A stretch of DNA of 24,896 nt from a virus. A model generated the notes under the pieces. It was not told the DNA's origin. It did no database searches and saw nothing but the letters and a program-made list of their open reading frames with translations. This document shows positions 1-7,401 of the stretch, one piece after another. The stretch is taken from the IMG/VR virus record IMGVR_UViG_3300010430_000428, positions 1 through 24,896 of that record; one strand, written 5' to 3'. The first letter of the stretch is position 1. Every line of letters begins with the position of its first letter. A program made the translations under genes and the position numbers.

Positions 1-18
1 CGCGCCTGGTTAGCTTAG
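1..18 (+). CDS. possible 3' end of an upstream gene
   Basis: The first 18 bases can be read as the last codons of an upstream reading frame ending in L-A-stop (TAG at 16-18). Ten bases later the capsid gene begins. I favour this frame because the gene before the major tail protein ends in the same codons, TTA GCT TAG, in the same relation to the next start. In lambda-like phages the gene upstream of the protease would be the portal. Nothing of a portal can be recognised in six codons, so this is an inference from position only. Confidence 0.25.
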   Translation, partial: RAWLA

Positions 19-31
19 GAGGTTAAAAATG
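9..31 (+). promoter_or_regulatory. ribosome binding leader of the capsid gene
   Basis: A strong Shine-Dalgarno AGGAGG (17-22) stands 6 bases before the ATG at 29. The 20 bases before this ATG match the 20 bases before the major tail protein ATG (3013-3032) at 17 positions, including the upstream TAG stop. The sequence shows the similarity. That it sets high expression of the two most abundant virion proteins is inference. Confidence 0.6.
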
Positions 32-1966
32 TTTACTCGGGAATTCGAGATCCAGTTGCGAGGCGATTCGCCGTTTCAAGAGCTTGACAACGGCGATTTG
101 ATTGTCGAAATGGCGTTTTCGAGCTCGGCGCCGGCCGAGCGTTGGTTCGGGTATGAGGTGCTCGACCATGCAAAGAAATCGATTCGCCTCGATCGCCTCG
201 AGGATTCCGCGCCGTTGCTGTTTAATCATGATTGGAACGAGCTACGCGGGACGCACTTGGCCGGCACGATTACGACCGACGGCGAAACCCTGCGCGGCAA
301 GGTGCGCATTACCGCCGCGACGCAAGCCGGGCGCGAAACCATCGAGCTAGTTAAGGCCGGCGTCCTGGTTAAAAGTTCGATCGGCTATTTGGTACACAAG
401 GCGATCGAGGAGGGCGACGAGGAACGCGCCGCGCGCGAGCTCGACGGCGAGACGTATGAACGAATGGTATCCAATCCGCAGCGCGGCAAGCATGACAAGA
501 TCCCGACTTATCGCGTGGTCGATTGGGAACCGATGGAAAACTCGCTCGTGACAATCCCGATGGATAATTCCGTCGGGGTTGGGCGGGCGTTTGTTGGTGC
601 GCCAGGGGCCGGCGCAAATTCTGAAACGGCGGCATCCGCCACAAATGGAAAGGTGCGAGATATGCATACCAGTAACGCCGCCGGCGAATCCGGCAACAAC
701 GCAAACCCAGACGTGAAAGTAACGGACAACGGCGGCGCGCCGGCGTCGATCGATCCGGTAAAACACGAGCAGCAACGCGCGGCCGCGATTCGCAATCTCG
801 GTAAATCCAATAACATCGACGATCGGATTTGCGAGCAGTGGATCCGCGAGGGCGCGGATTGGAACACTATCTCGGATGAGATCCTCAAAATCCACGAGGA
901 ACGCGCAAAGAATCCCAATCCGCTTACTCGCATTGGTATGGACGGAAAAGAAACCGGCCGCTATTCCCTGGCGCGCGCGATTCTCGCTTGCGGTTCGCAA
1001 AATTGGGACAAAGCCGGTCTCGAGCTCGAGGCGTCGCGCACGGTTGCGGCGAAGCTTGGCAAATCGCCGGATGAGCGCACTTTCTATATGCCGTTTGAGG
1101 TGATGGAACGGCCGAACCAGGCGCGGCGCGATATGACGGTCGGCACGGCAACCGCCGGCGGGCATTTGGTGGCGACGGAGAATATGAGCTTCATTGATCT
1201 GCTGCGGGCGCGTTCGGTTATGTTGAACATGGGCGCGCGTCGCTTGCCTGGTCTGGTTTCGAATATCACGATTCCGCGCCTGGACGGTGCCGGCACGGCG
1301 TACTGGTTGGCGAATGAAGGGTCGCAGATTACCGAATCCAACCAGACGCTCGGACAGTTGGCTTTGTCGCCGAAAAACGTCGGCGGCTATACCGAGATTT
1401 CGCGGCAATTGATGATGCAATCCGCGCCGGCGGCCGAGGGCATTGTCGCGGACGATCTTGCGCGGATCGTCGGCCTTGCGGTTGATGCTGCCGGGCTCGA
1501 GGGTGACGGAACGGGCGGCGCTCCGACCGGCATCGCGAATACGGCCGGCATCGGTGCGGTGACGGGTACATCGCTTGCATACGCTGGCGTGCTCGAGTTT
1601 CAGACCGATGTAGCAGGCGCAGAGGTGATGCCGCAGGCGGGCGGCTATGCCACGACCGCGGCGGTCGCGTCGCTGATGATGCAGCGGGTCAAGTTCGCGT
1701 CTACCGCCTCGCCGATGTGGGAGGGCAATATCTGGAACGGGAACCTTGCCGGATTTCCGGCGATGAGCTCGTCGCAGTTGACTGCCGCAACCATGATTTT
1801 TGGCGATTGGTCCGAGGCGATTTTGGCCGAGTGGGGCGTGCTTGAGATCGAGGTAAACCCGTTTGCCAATTTCCAGGCCGCGATTTACGGCGTGCGGGCT
1901 GTTTACTCGGTCGATTGGGGCATCCGGCACGCCGGTGCATTCTCCCGCGCAACAACCATAACCTAA
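29..1966 (+). CDS. fused prohead protease and HK97-fold major capsid protein
   Basis: This 645-residue protein joins two functions that are usually separate genes. Residues 1-190 look like the caudovirus prohead serine protease: a His in the NHD motif (H67), Ser residues in SSIGY (S116/S117), and the typical closing segment around 163-186. Residues about 190-245 are a low-complexity linker. Residues 245-360 are charged and helical and would be the delta or scaffold-like domain. Residues about 365-645 read as an HK97-type major capsid protein. The protease would mature the prohead by cutting the scaffold-like domain from assembled capsid protein. The best candidate cleavage zone lies just before residue 370. 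An internal ATG at 662 with its own Shine-Dalgarno may give free capsid precursor. The connector genes follow directly. Fold assignment rests on recognised sequence patterns. Confidence 0.9.
   Translation: MFTREFEIQLRGDSPFQELDNGDLIVEMAFSSSAPAERWFGYEVLDHAKKSIRLDRLEDSAPLLFNHDWNELRGTHLAGTITTDGETLRGKVRITAATQAGRETIELVKAGVLVKSSIGYLVHKAIEEGDEERAARELDGETYERMVSNPQRGKHDKIPTYRVVDWEPMENSLVTIPMDNSVGVGRAFVGAPGAGANSETAASATNGKVRDMHTSNAAGESGNNANPDVKVTDNGGAPASIDPVKHEQQRAAAIRNLGKSNNIDDRICEQWIREGADWNTISDEILKIHEERAKNPNPLTRIGMDGKETGRYSLARAILACGSQNWDKAGLELEASRTVAAKLGKSPDERTFYMPFEVMERPNQARRDMTVGTATAGGHLVATENMSFIDLLRARSVMLNMGARRLPGLVSNITIPRLDGAGTAYWLANEGSQITESNQTLGQLALSPKNVGGYTEISRQLMMQSAPAAEGIVADDLARIVGLAVDAAGLEGDGTGGAPTGIANTAGIGAVTGTSLAYAGVLEFQTDVAGAEVMPQAGGYATTAAVASLMMQRVKFASTASPMWEGNIWNGNLAGFPAMSSSQLTAATMIFGDWSEAILAEWGVLEIEVNPFANFQAAIYGVRAVYSVDWGIRHAGAFSRATTIT
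647..664 (+). promoter_or_regulatory. candidate internal ribosome binding site and start for free capsid protein
   Basis: GGAAAGGTG at 647-655 precedes an in-frame ATG (662-664, codon 212) with 8 bases between AAGG and ATG. The start lies in the linker after the protease domain and before the delta-like domain. Translation from here would yield a 434-residue capsid precursor without protease. The site is visible in the sequence; its use is inferred. Confidence 0.45.
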
Positions 1967-1979
1967 GCCGGTAACGGCT
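1966..1979 (+). other. GNRA-type hairpin after the capsid gene
   Basis: AGCCG and CGGCT pair perfectly around a GTAA loop (GNRA class), starting in the capsid stop codon. There is no T tract behind it, so it is not a standard terminator. It could stabilise the capsid mRNA 3' end. The ten bases GCCGGTAACG recur at 2024-2033. Confidence 0.35.
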
Positions 1980-2059
1980 AAGGGTTGTCAGTGTTAACGG
2001 CGGCGGGTTCTCCGGAGCTCGTTGCCGGTAACGTTTCGGAATCTTTGGAGGCTAATGCA

Positions 2060-2257
2060 ATGGCACAAACAAAAGATCGCGAGATCACTATCGAGGCGGA
2101 TCGCGCCTTTTTCATAAGTGCGGATCAGCATGTCAAGGTCGGCGAGCAGGTAACTTTACGCGAAGGCGTCGCACGCCAGATCTGCGGGACCGGCCGCGCG
2201 CATGTGGTGGACGGCAAGCGTTCGACCAAGCGCGCGGATCCGCCCGCGTCGAGTTAA
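2060..2257 (+). CDS. small conserved-type phage head protein of unknown function
   Basis: The product is 65 residues. I choose ATG 2060 over the TTG at 1985 because GGAG (2047-2050) lies about 9 bases upstream and the extra 25 residues look non-coding. The protein has an alternating beta-like first half (ITIEADRAFFI, then VKVGEQVTL) and a short helix with an A-R-Q-I-C-G-TG-RA pattern, then a polar tail. The pattern of a beta segment, v-G..v.., then a helix ending in small residues is shared with the 84-residue protein at 21639-21893. Its place between capsid and head-tail joining genes is that of lambda FI or a decoration protein, but no homology to those can be claimed. Confidence 0.7.
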   Translation: MAQTKDREITIEADRAFFISADQHVKVGEQVTLREGVARQICGTGRAHVVDGKRSTKRADPPASS

Positions 2258-2267
2258 GGGTTATCCG

Positions 2268-2570
2268 GTGGGGTTAAATCAGAATCTTGCGGTGCATTTC
2301 AGCGAGGCGGAATTCGGCCTCGCTGCGACGTGGACGCCGGCCGCCGGTGGCGCCGCGAGTTCGATTTCGATTTTGTTTGATAACGGTTATGAAGATTACG
2401 AATTCGGCACTGTTGAGCATAGCGGCCGCGCGCCGGCGGCTATGGTCCAGAGTTCCGAGGTTGCCGGCCTGGTTGTCGGTGATACGTTGACGATCGAGGG
2501 CGTGGATTATCGGGTGCGCACGATCGAGCCGGACGGCCAGGGCGTTACGCGCCTTGTGTTGCACGCCTGA
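2268..2570 (+). CDS. head-tail joining protein, lambda FII-like
   Basis: The start is GTG 2268, chosen because AAGGG (2256-2260) lies 7 bases upstream; an upstream start at 2202 would overlap the previous gene and adds an arginine-rich non-coding-looking stretch. The 100-residue product ends with the pattern GDTLTIEGVDYRVRTIEPDG followed by a short beta strand. Lambda gpFII ends with an equivalent GDTLTI...DRVSPDDGG...L segment. FII-type proteins close the filled head and form the docking ring for the tail. Length is close to gpFII (117 residues). The stop TGA shares its A with the ATG of the next gene, so the two are probably translationally coupled. Confidence 0.75.
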   Translation: MGLNQNLAVHFSEAEFGLAATWTPAAGGAASSISILFDNGYEDYEFGTVEHSGRAPAAMVQSSEVAGLVVGDTLTIEGVDYRVRTIEPDGQGVTRLVLHA

Positions 2571-3022
2571 TGCACGCGCGCGAAACGCTTATCGCCGGCC
2601 TGGTTGCGCAGATCGTTGCGGCGTCAACAACGCTCGGCGGCAATGTGAAGTCCGGGCGAATGTATGCGATCGAGTCGGACGAATTTCCGATCGCACTGGT
2701 TTATCAGGGCGACGAAACCAGCGCGGTCGATGATGTGAACAGCAAGAAAACGCGCGAGCTCGAGATCCGGATCGAGATTCATGCGATCGATAATCCGGCC
2801 GACATGAGCTCGCCGGAATTGCAATCGGATCTTAACGGGTTGGCCGAGGAAATCGAAAACGCGATCGAGGCGGATCCGTCGATCGGCGGCCTTGCTCTTT
2901 TTGTTGAACACCAGGGAACACAAACAACGCTCGCGCAAGTAGACACGGATCGCGGGGGGTTGTTGCTTAACTTGGTCGCGCAGTATCGAACGGCGCGGCT
3001 TAATGCATCGCAGTTAGCTTAG
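2570..3022 (+). CDS. tail terminator protein, gpU-like
   Basis: The 150-residue product starts at an ATG overlapping the previous stop. The N-terminus (a helix with ETLIAGLVAQIVAA), a central E-I-R-I-E-I-H strand, and a helix followed by a strand fit the gpU / tail-completion family. Such proteins cap the tail tube at the length set by the tape measure and form the tail side of the head-tail interface. The context fits: an FII-like gene directly before and the major tail tube gene directly after. Family assignment rests on pattern and position, not on an alignment. Confidence 0.7.
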   Translation: MHARETLIAGLVAQIVAASTTLGGNVKSGRMYAIESDEFPIALVYQGDETSAVDDVNSKKTRELEIRIEIHAIDNPADMSSPELQSDLNGLAEEIENAIEADPSIGGLALFVEHQGTQTTLAQVDTDRGGLLLNLVAQYRTARLNASQLA

Positions 3023-3035
3023 GGGGTCAGAAATG
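3013..3035 (+). promoter_or_regulatory. ribosome binding leader of the major tail gene
   Basis: AGGGGGT (3021-3027) precedes ATG 3033. The 20-nt block from 3013 to 3032 differs from that before the capsid gene (9-28) at only three positions, all transitions, and the first four codons are also alike (M-F-T-R and M-L-T-R). Confidence 0.55.
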
Positions 3036-3965
3036 CTTACACGTCAAACGGTGATCCTAGCCAAAGAAGAATCGACTTACCGGACAGATCCATCGCCGGC
3101 GGTTTCGGCTGATGAGGTTATGGTAGAGGAACCGGCCTGGTCGCTGGTTGGCCGGGGCATGGCCGAGCGCGCCGGCGTTCGCGAAACGCTCGCGCCTTTT
3201 CAGCCGCTACACGCGGGCGAGCTTTTCCAGGTGACTTTTTCCGCCGAGCTCAAAGGATCCGGAGCGGCCGGCACGCCGCCAGAGATCGGCGCAATCCTAC
3301 AGGCGTGCGCAATGTCCGAGACAATCGATCCGGGCGTTTCTGTTACTTATAAGCCGGTTTCGGCGCAGTCGAGCCAGAAGTCCGTGACGATCTATTTTTA
3401 CCGGGCGGGAAAGCTTTTCATCATGTCGGGCGCTCGCGGCGACGTTTCGTTCGAGCTCGGCGTCGGCAAGCCGGCAATGGCAAGCTTTACATTTACCGGA
3501 CACTTGATTAGCGAAACGGATGTTTCGCTTGTGTCGCCAACGTATTCGAGCGAAGTCCCGCCGATTATGATCGGCATGTCGGGCCTGGCGTTCGATACGG
3601 AATCGCCGGCGGCCTCGACGATCTCGATCGCGCTTGGCAATGAGGTTGCGCAACCGGAAGATATTGTGCAGGCAAACGGGTACGGCGAGATCCGGATTTC
3701 AAACCGCCGCGTAACGGGTTCGATCGACATCGAGGATAAGTTGGTTGCGGATTATGATTTCCTGACCAAGTGGAAAACAAACGCAACATTTGCGATCGAT
3801 ACCGGCGCGATCGGGTCGGCCGGCAACCAGGTGCGGTTTACGGTTGGCAAGGCGAGTATTACCGAGCAGTCGGCCGGCGACAAGTCCGGCATTGTGGTGC
3901 GCAATGCTTCGTTTATTGGCCTGGAAACGTCCGGGGATGATGAGGTTTCGGTAATCTTTACTTAA
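3033..3965 (+). CDS. major tail (tube) protein
   Basis: The 310-residue protein is rich in beta strands with alternating hydrophobic residues and many Gly/Ser turns, as expected for a siphovirus tail tube subunit that stacks in hexameric rings. Segments such as VTFSAELKGSG (about 68-78) and ASFTFTGHL (about 149-157) resemble the 'tail tube / phage major tail' pattern of Pseudomonas- and Burkholderia-type siphoviruses. It sits between the tail terminator and the tail chaperones, the standard position of this gene. A terminator-like hairpin with eight Ts follows 70-120 bases downstream, which would favour excess tube protein over later tail proteins. Confidence 0.85.
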   Translation: MLTRQTVILAKEESTYRTDPSPAVSADEVMVEEPAWSLVGRGMAERAGVRETLAPFQPLHAGELFQVTFSAELKGSGAAGTPPEIGAILQACAMSETIDPGVSVTYKPVSAQSSQKSVTIYFYRAGKLFIMSGARGDVSFELGVGKPAMASFTFTGHLISETDVSLVSPTYSSEVPPIMIGMSGLAFDTESPAASTISIALGNEVAQPEDIVQANGYGEIRISNRRVTGSIDIEDKLVADYDFLTKWKTNATFAIDTGAIGSAGNQVRFTVGKASITEQSAGDKSGIVVRNASFIGLETSGDDEVSVIFT

Positions 3966-4036
3966 ATCGAAAACGCCTCAGATCGGGCCAGATCGCCGCC
4001 TAAGCGATTGCGGGCCTTGCTGGTAGGGTGATAAGG

Positions 4037-4083
4037 GCGCGGCGCCGATCGTTGTTTCTAGGTTGGTTTCCGCGCTTTTTTTT
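4037..4083 (+). terminator. candidate factor-independent terminator after the tail tube gene
   Basis: GCGCGG (4037-4042) pairs with CCGCGC (4070-4075), directly followed by eight Ts (4076-4083). The loop is long (27 bases), so the structure is weaker than a standard terminator and may act as an attenuator. The gap 3966-4111 holds no reading frame I would defend. Confidence 0.5.
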
Positions 4084-4111
4084 GTGTGTTTTGAGTGACT
4101 GAGGGGGAAAG

Positions 4112-4582
4112 ATGAGAAAACCGGGGGAGGCTTTACCGATTTACAAGCCGGAATGGTGGACGCCGCCGGCGATCGCCGATTCGGGGCTCGCGTTTCAGAT
4201 CAAGGCGTTGCCAGGCATTGCGCTTGTGGATGTGGATATGCGGTTAACGCCTGACGGATCGACGAAGTTTTCCGGGGAGAGTTGCCGCGTGATCCTGGCG
4301 GCGGGTCTGCTCGGGTGGCGCGGGCTCAACGATGAAGCCGGCGAGCCGGTGGAGTGGGATCCGCGGAACATGGACGCGAACATCGAACGGCTCGATATCG
4401 GGTTGGTTGGTGCGCTCTCGGTCGAGATCTGGATCCGGTCAAGGTTGTCGGAGGACGAGCGAAAAAACTTCGAATCGCTGCAAACGTCGCAGCAGCGCGA
4501 AACGAGTTTAACTGCGACGGGTGCCGATGGGGCCGGCACTGTGACGAACGAAACCCCGCGCCGGCTCCAATCTTCCGGATAA
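4112..4582 (+). CDS. tail assembly chaperone (G-like)
   Basis: The 156-residue protein starts at ATG 4112 behind a strong GAGGGGG. Positions directly after the tail tube and before the gpZ and tape measure genes, and a -1 overlapping frame downstream, are the hallmarks of lambda G. The N-terminal 115 residues are mixed helix and strand; the last 37, after the slippery site, are low-complexity (T, G, E, R) and probably little more than read-on sequence. G-type chaperones coat the tape measure protein before tube polymerisation and are absent from the virion. No similarity to lambda G itself was seen; the call rests on position and on the frameshift signal. Confidence 0.75.
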   Translation: MRKPGEALPIYKPEWWTPPAIADSGLAFQIKALPGIALVDVDMRLTPDGSTKFSGESCRVILAAGLLGWRGLNDEAGEPVEWDPRNMDANIERLDIGLVGALSVEIWIRSRLSEDERKNFESLQTSQQRETSLTATGADGAGTVTNETPRRLQSSG

Positions 4583-4797
4583 CCGGGTTGATGGATTCGC
4601 GAACCTGTTTTCTGCCGATGATTACCAGACAATCACATCAAATGCTGAGATTGCACAGACATTACACAGAAGGTTTTTTGCCGCAGGCGGGCGGGGTGCT
4701 CGACCAGTCGGCGAAGTATGTCGAAGCGATGGAGGTGATCGACGGGGAGTTCGCCAGGATCCGGACCGAGCGCGAGGAAAGGGCGCGGCAAAAATGA
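4112..4797 (+). CDS. tail assembly chaperone fusion (GT-like) made by -1 frameshift
   Basis: A shift of -1 at 4462-4468 joins the first 119 residues of the G-like frame to 109 residues of the overlapping frame, giving about 228 residues. The downstream part has a CDGCRWGRHC cysteine cluster and a C-terminal segment (GGVLDQSAKYVEAMEVIDGE) like the T domains of siphovirus chaperones, which bind tube subunits. That frame has no start with a good Shine-Dalgarno after the slippery site, so frameshifting is the natural way to express it. Its TGA overlaps the ATG of the gpZ-like gene at 4794. Confidence 0.75.
4462..4501 (+). promoter_or_regulatory. -1 frameshift signal: A-AAA-AAC slippery site plus hairpin
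   Basis: The heptamer AAAAAAC (4462-4468) lies exactly in register for the G frame as CGA AAA AAC. Seven bases later CGCTGC (4476-4481) can pair with GCAGCG (4492-4497) around a 10-base loop. TTCG (4469-4472) and CGAA (4498-4501) can extend the stem with an AAT bulge. Slippery heptamer, 7-nt spacer and GC-rich stem together are the canonical -1 frameshift layout. Confidence 0.8.
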
Positions 4798-5381
4798 TCG
4801 AATTAAGTGTCGTCCAGGATATCAACCGGGCGGCTCGCGACTTCGGCGAGCTCACAAACAAGGCGCGAAACGTCGCTCTTGTGCGCGGCATCAATGTTGG
4901 GTTGCGCAAGGTTAAAACGGAATCCGCGCGCGAGGTGACTAAGGTTTATAACGTTAAGCAAAAGGTTGTCCGCGCCACAATTACCTTGCTGAAGGCGTCG
5001 CCAAAGCAAGCGGCGATCCGCGGCTCGGTGAGGTTTAGCGGGCGGCGCCTGCCAATAATGGATTTCAGGCCGAGCGCGGTTAATGCCTGGAACAAACCGG
5101 GGCGCCGGCACAATAAACGCGGCGGCGGTGTGTCGGTACGGATCAAGAAAAACGCCGGGCGCAAGTTGATCGCGGGCGCGTTTCTGGCGGAGGGGCCGAA
5201 CGGGCCCGGCGCATTTCGGCGCGTCGGAGCCGCGCGGCGCGAGTTGCGTAATCTGAGATCGATCGCGGTGCCTGATGCCGTGCAAAACCGTGCGATAACG
5301 CGGGCGCTAACCACGTCCGGCTTTAAAGCTTTCCGGCGCGAAATGGGCCGGCAATTGGATCTGGCAATCCGGAGGCTATAA
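4794..5381 (+). CDS. minor tail protein, gpZ-like
   Basis: The 195-residue basic protein fits the prophage minor tail protein Z family. It has an N-terminal helix pair, then the typical RE-V.K.YN-VK-..-V.. segment, then a strand with SGRRLPIMDF (about 82-91), followed by VSVRIKK and AFLAE. In lambda, gpZ is needed to finish the head-proximal end of the tail and position the DNA end. Its place here, after the chaperones and before the tape measure, differs from lambda, where Z precedes U and V. The start overlaps the T-frame stop (ATGA). Confidence 0.8.
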   Translation: MIELSVVQDINRAARDFGELTNKARNVALVRGINVGLRKVKTESAREVTKVYNVKQKVVRATITLLKASPKQAAIRGSVRFSGRRLPIMDFRPSAVNAWNKPGRRHNKRGGGVSVRIKKNAGRKLIAGAFLAEGPNGPGAFRRVGAARRELRNLRSIAVPDAVQNRAITRALTTSGFKAFRREMGRQLDLAIRRL

Positions 5382-5382
5382 C

Positions 5383-7401
5383 GTGGCGGACAAAAAATAT
5401 TCGATAGATTTCGTCGGGCGTGATCGCACAAAGAGCGCGGCGACTTCGGTCAAACAAAATCTTAAGTCGATCGAGGGCGGGGTCGCGTCGCTTCGTAATG
5501 TTTGGGTCGGCGCGTCGGGTGTGTTTGCCGCGGTTGGCGTTTCGAAATTGTTTTCGGAAGTCGCGCGCGAAACGGTCGAGCTCGAGCAGACAACGCTTAG
5601 ACTCGACGCGGTTTACAAAGCGACGGGCGGCACGGTTGGCCTTGCGGTTTCGGAGCTCGAAAATTTTATCGAGACAATGAACCAGGAAAGCGTTTTCGGG
5701 CAAAACCAGATCCGGGACGCGGCCGCGATAATGCTGACGTTTAAAAACGTCCAGGAGGAAACCTTTACGGAGGGCATCCGGCTCGCCGCGGATCTGTCGG
5801 CGGTTATGAATCAGGATTTGAAATCGAGCGTTGTCCAGATCGGCAAGGCGCTCGAGGATCCGGTTAAAGGCATGTCCGCGCTGGCGGATGTAGGCGTTTC
5901 GTTTACGCCGGTTCAACAGGAAATGATTAAAAATTTCCAGGAGACAAACGATCTAGCATCGGCGCAGGCGGTGATACTGGAAACGCTCGAGGGGCAGTTC
6001 GGCGGCACGGCGAAAAATCTCAAAGGCGGCTTACATGGATCGATGCTGGCGGTTAACGAGGAATGGGAGCGCCTTTTGCGCGCCGCCGGAAATTCGGATT
6101 TTGCGCAAGGCGTTGTTACGGGATTTTTTCAAAGCGTCGAATCCGGTTTGCGCAACATGCGCGAGGAAATTGAAAAAGGCAATTGGGTTGCCAGTTATCT
6201 GAAAATCATCGGCGAAAGCTTGCCGGGGCCCATTGGTCCAACGCTACAGGCGGGCGGCGAGTTTCTCGAGGATCGCGACGATCGCCGGCGCGATAGCGGA
6301 ACGATACGCGGGCCGGATGGCGAGCAGACGGCGGAAGAATTTTACGCCGACCATGCCAAAGTTTTAGATGATGCGCGCAAGTCGAGGGAAAAGAAGGACG
6401 CCGACGCCGCGGCCGCGGCGACGAAACGCCGCGAAGCCTGGGCGAAGGAATCCGCGCGGTTAACGAAAGAAGAAATCTCGCATTGGGCGCGCCTCGAGGC
6501 GGAAAAGGAACGCTTTCACGAGGCCGAGATCGGCCGCGCTATTCGTCAAATGCAGGTCAATCAGGATTGGCTCGACGATACGGACGAGGCGATCCGGGAC
6601 GCGATCGACGTTGGCCAGGAATTAAAAGAGGCGCGCGAACAGGAACACGCCGCCCGGATGCAACAGTTACTCAGCGAGGGCACGGCGCTTACTCAATCGA
6701 TCGCGAACGAGCGCGACGTGCTTAATGATTGGTTTCGAATCAAGTCCGAGCTGCTCGACGAGCTCGAGGCGGAACAATTCACGATTAAAGGCGGATGGGA
6801 TAACCAGCGCCTTTTGCTCACAAAGGAATTCCAGGAGCGCGAAACCGCGATCGTTAACGCGGAAATGCGAAAGCGGTTCGGGATCTCAAACTATTATCGG
6901 AAACTTGATCTTGATAGCGCGCAGTTTTTCCTTGGTCAAATGTCGGTTTTGATGACGACGAATAGCCGCTCGATGTTTGAGGTTGGCAAGGCGGCGGCGA
7001 TCGGCGAAACGATTATCCAGACTTATCGCGCCGCGCAAGGCGCCTTTGCGTCGCTCGCAAGTATTCCGATCGTCGGGCCTGCCTTGGGCGCGGCGGCGGC
7101 CGCGGCGGCCGTCCTGGGCGGTATGGCGCGAGTGCAGGCAATACGATCGCAATCGTTTGGCGCGGGCTCGGGTGTTGCGCCGGTGGCGCCGGCGTCGCCG
7201 ATTACGGGGCTGCCGTCGAGTAGCGCGTCGAACCTTCCGCCGACCGAGTTCGAACAGCAGGCCGAGCGCCAGGCGCCGCGAGTTGTTAATATTCAGATCG
7301 AATCCGACTCGGGTTTCGTGTCGGCGTCCTGGGTTCGGGACAAGCTTTTGCCGACGATCTCGGAGGCGGCCGGCGACGGCGTTATCGTTAAGGGGTACTG
7401 A
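5383..7401 (+). CDS. tail tape measure protein
   Basis: The start is GTG 5383 behind GGAGG (5371-5375). The 672-residue protein is mostly helical. It has a long N-terminal region typical of short tape measure proteins, a strongly charged coiled-coil zone at about 325-500, and a hydrophobic Ala-rich helix near 565-585 (VGPALGAAAAAAAVLGGMA). A short C-terminal beta-rich tail follows. Tape measures set tail length and are ejected to help DNA cross the envelope. By the usual rule of about 0.15 nm per residue this size predicts a tail near 100 nm; that is inference. The large frames seen in other registers here are shadows. Confidence 0.9.
   Translation: MADKKYSIDFVGRDRTKSAATSVKQNLKSIEGGVASLRNVWVGASGVFAAVGVSKLFSEVARETVELEQTTLRLDAVYKATGGTVGLAVSELENFIETMNQESVFGQNQIRDAAAIMLTFKNVQEETFTEGIRLAADLSAVMNQDLKSSVVQIGKALEDPVKGMSALADVGVSFTPVQQEMIKNFQETNDLASAQAVILETLEGQFGGTAKNLKGGLHGSMLAVNEEWERLLRAAGNSDFAQGVVTGFFQSVESGLRNMREEIEKGNWVASYLKIIGESLPGPIGPTLQAGGEFLEDRDDRRRDSGTIRGPDGEQTAEEFYADHAKVLDDARKSREKKDADAAAAATKRREAWAKESARLTKEEISHWARLEAEKERFHEAEIGRAIRQMQVNQDWLDDTDEAIRDAIDVGQELKEAREQEHAARMQQLLSEGTALTQSIANERDVLNDWFRIKSELLDELEAEQFTIKGGWDNQRLLLTKEFQERETAIVNAEMRKRFGISNYYRKLDLDSAQFFLGQMSVLMTTNSRSMFEVGKAAAIGETIIQTYRAAQGAFASLASIPIVGPALGAAAAAAAVLGGMARVQAIRSQSFGAGSGVAPVAPASPITGLPSSSASNLPPTEFEQQAERQAPRVVNIQIESDSGFVSASWVRDKLLPTISEAAGDGVIVKGY

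Noticed and set aside
347-1930. 527-codon open frame on the minus strand
   Set aside because: It lies wholly opposite the capsid fusion gene, is rich in Arg/His/Ala with no recognisable domain, and has no ribosome site. It is a mirror of the plus-strand codon use.
1985-2059. N-terminal extension of the 65-residue protein from a TTG start
   Set aside because: ATG 2060 has its own GGAG at a good distance, while the extension is a Ser/Gly/Ala-rich stretch without a ribosome site.
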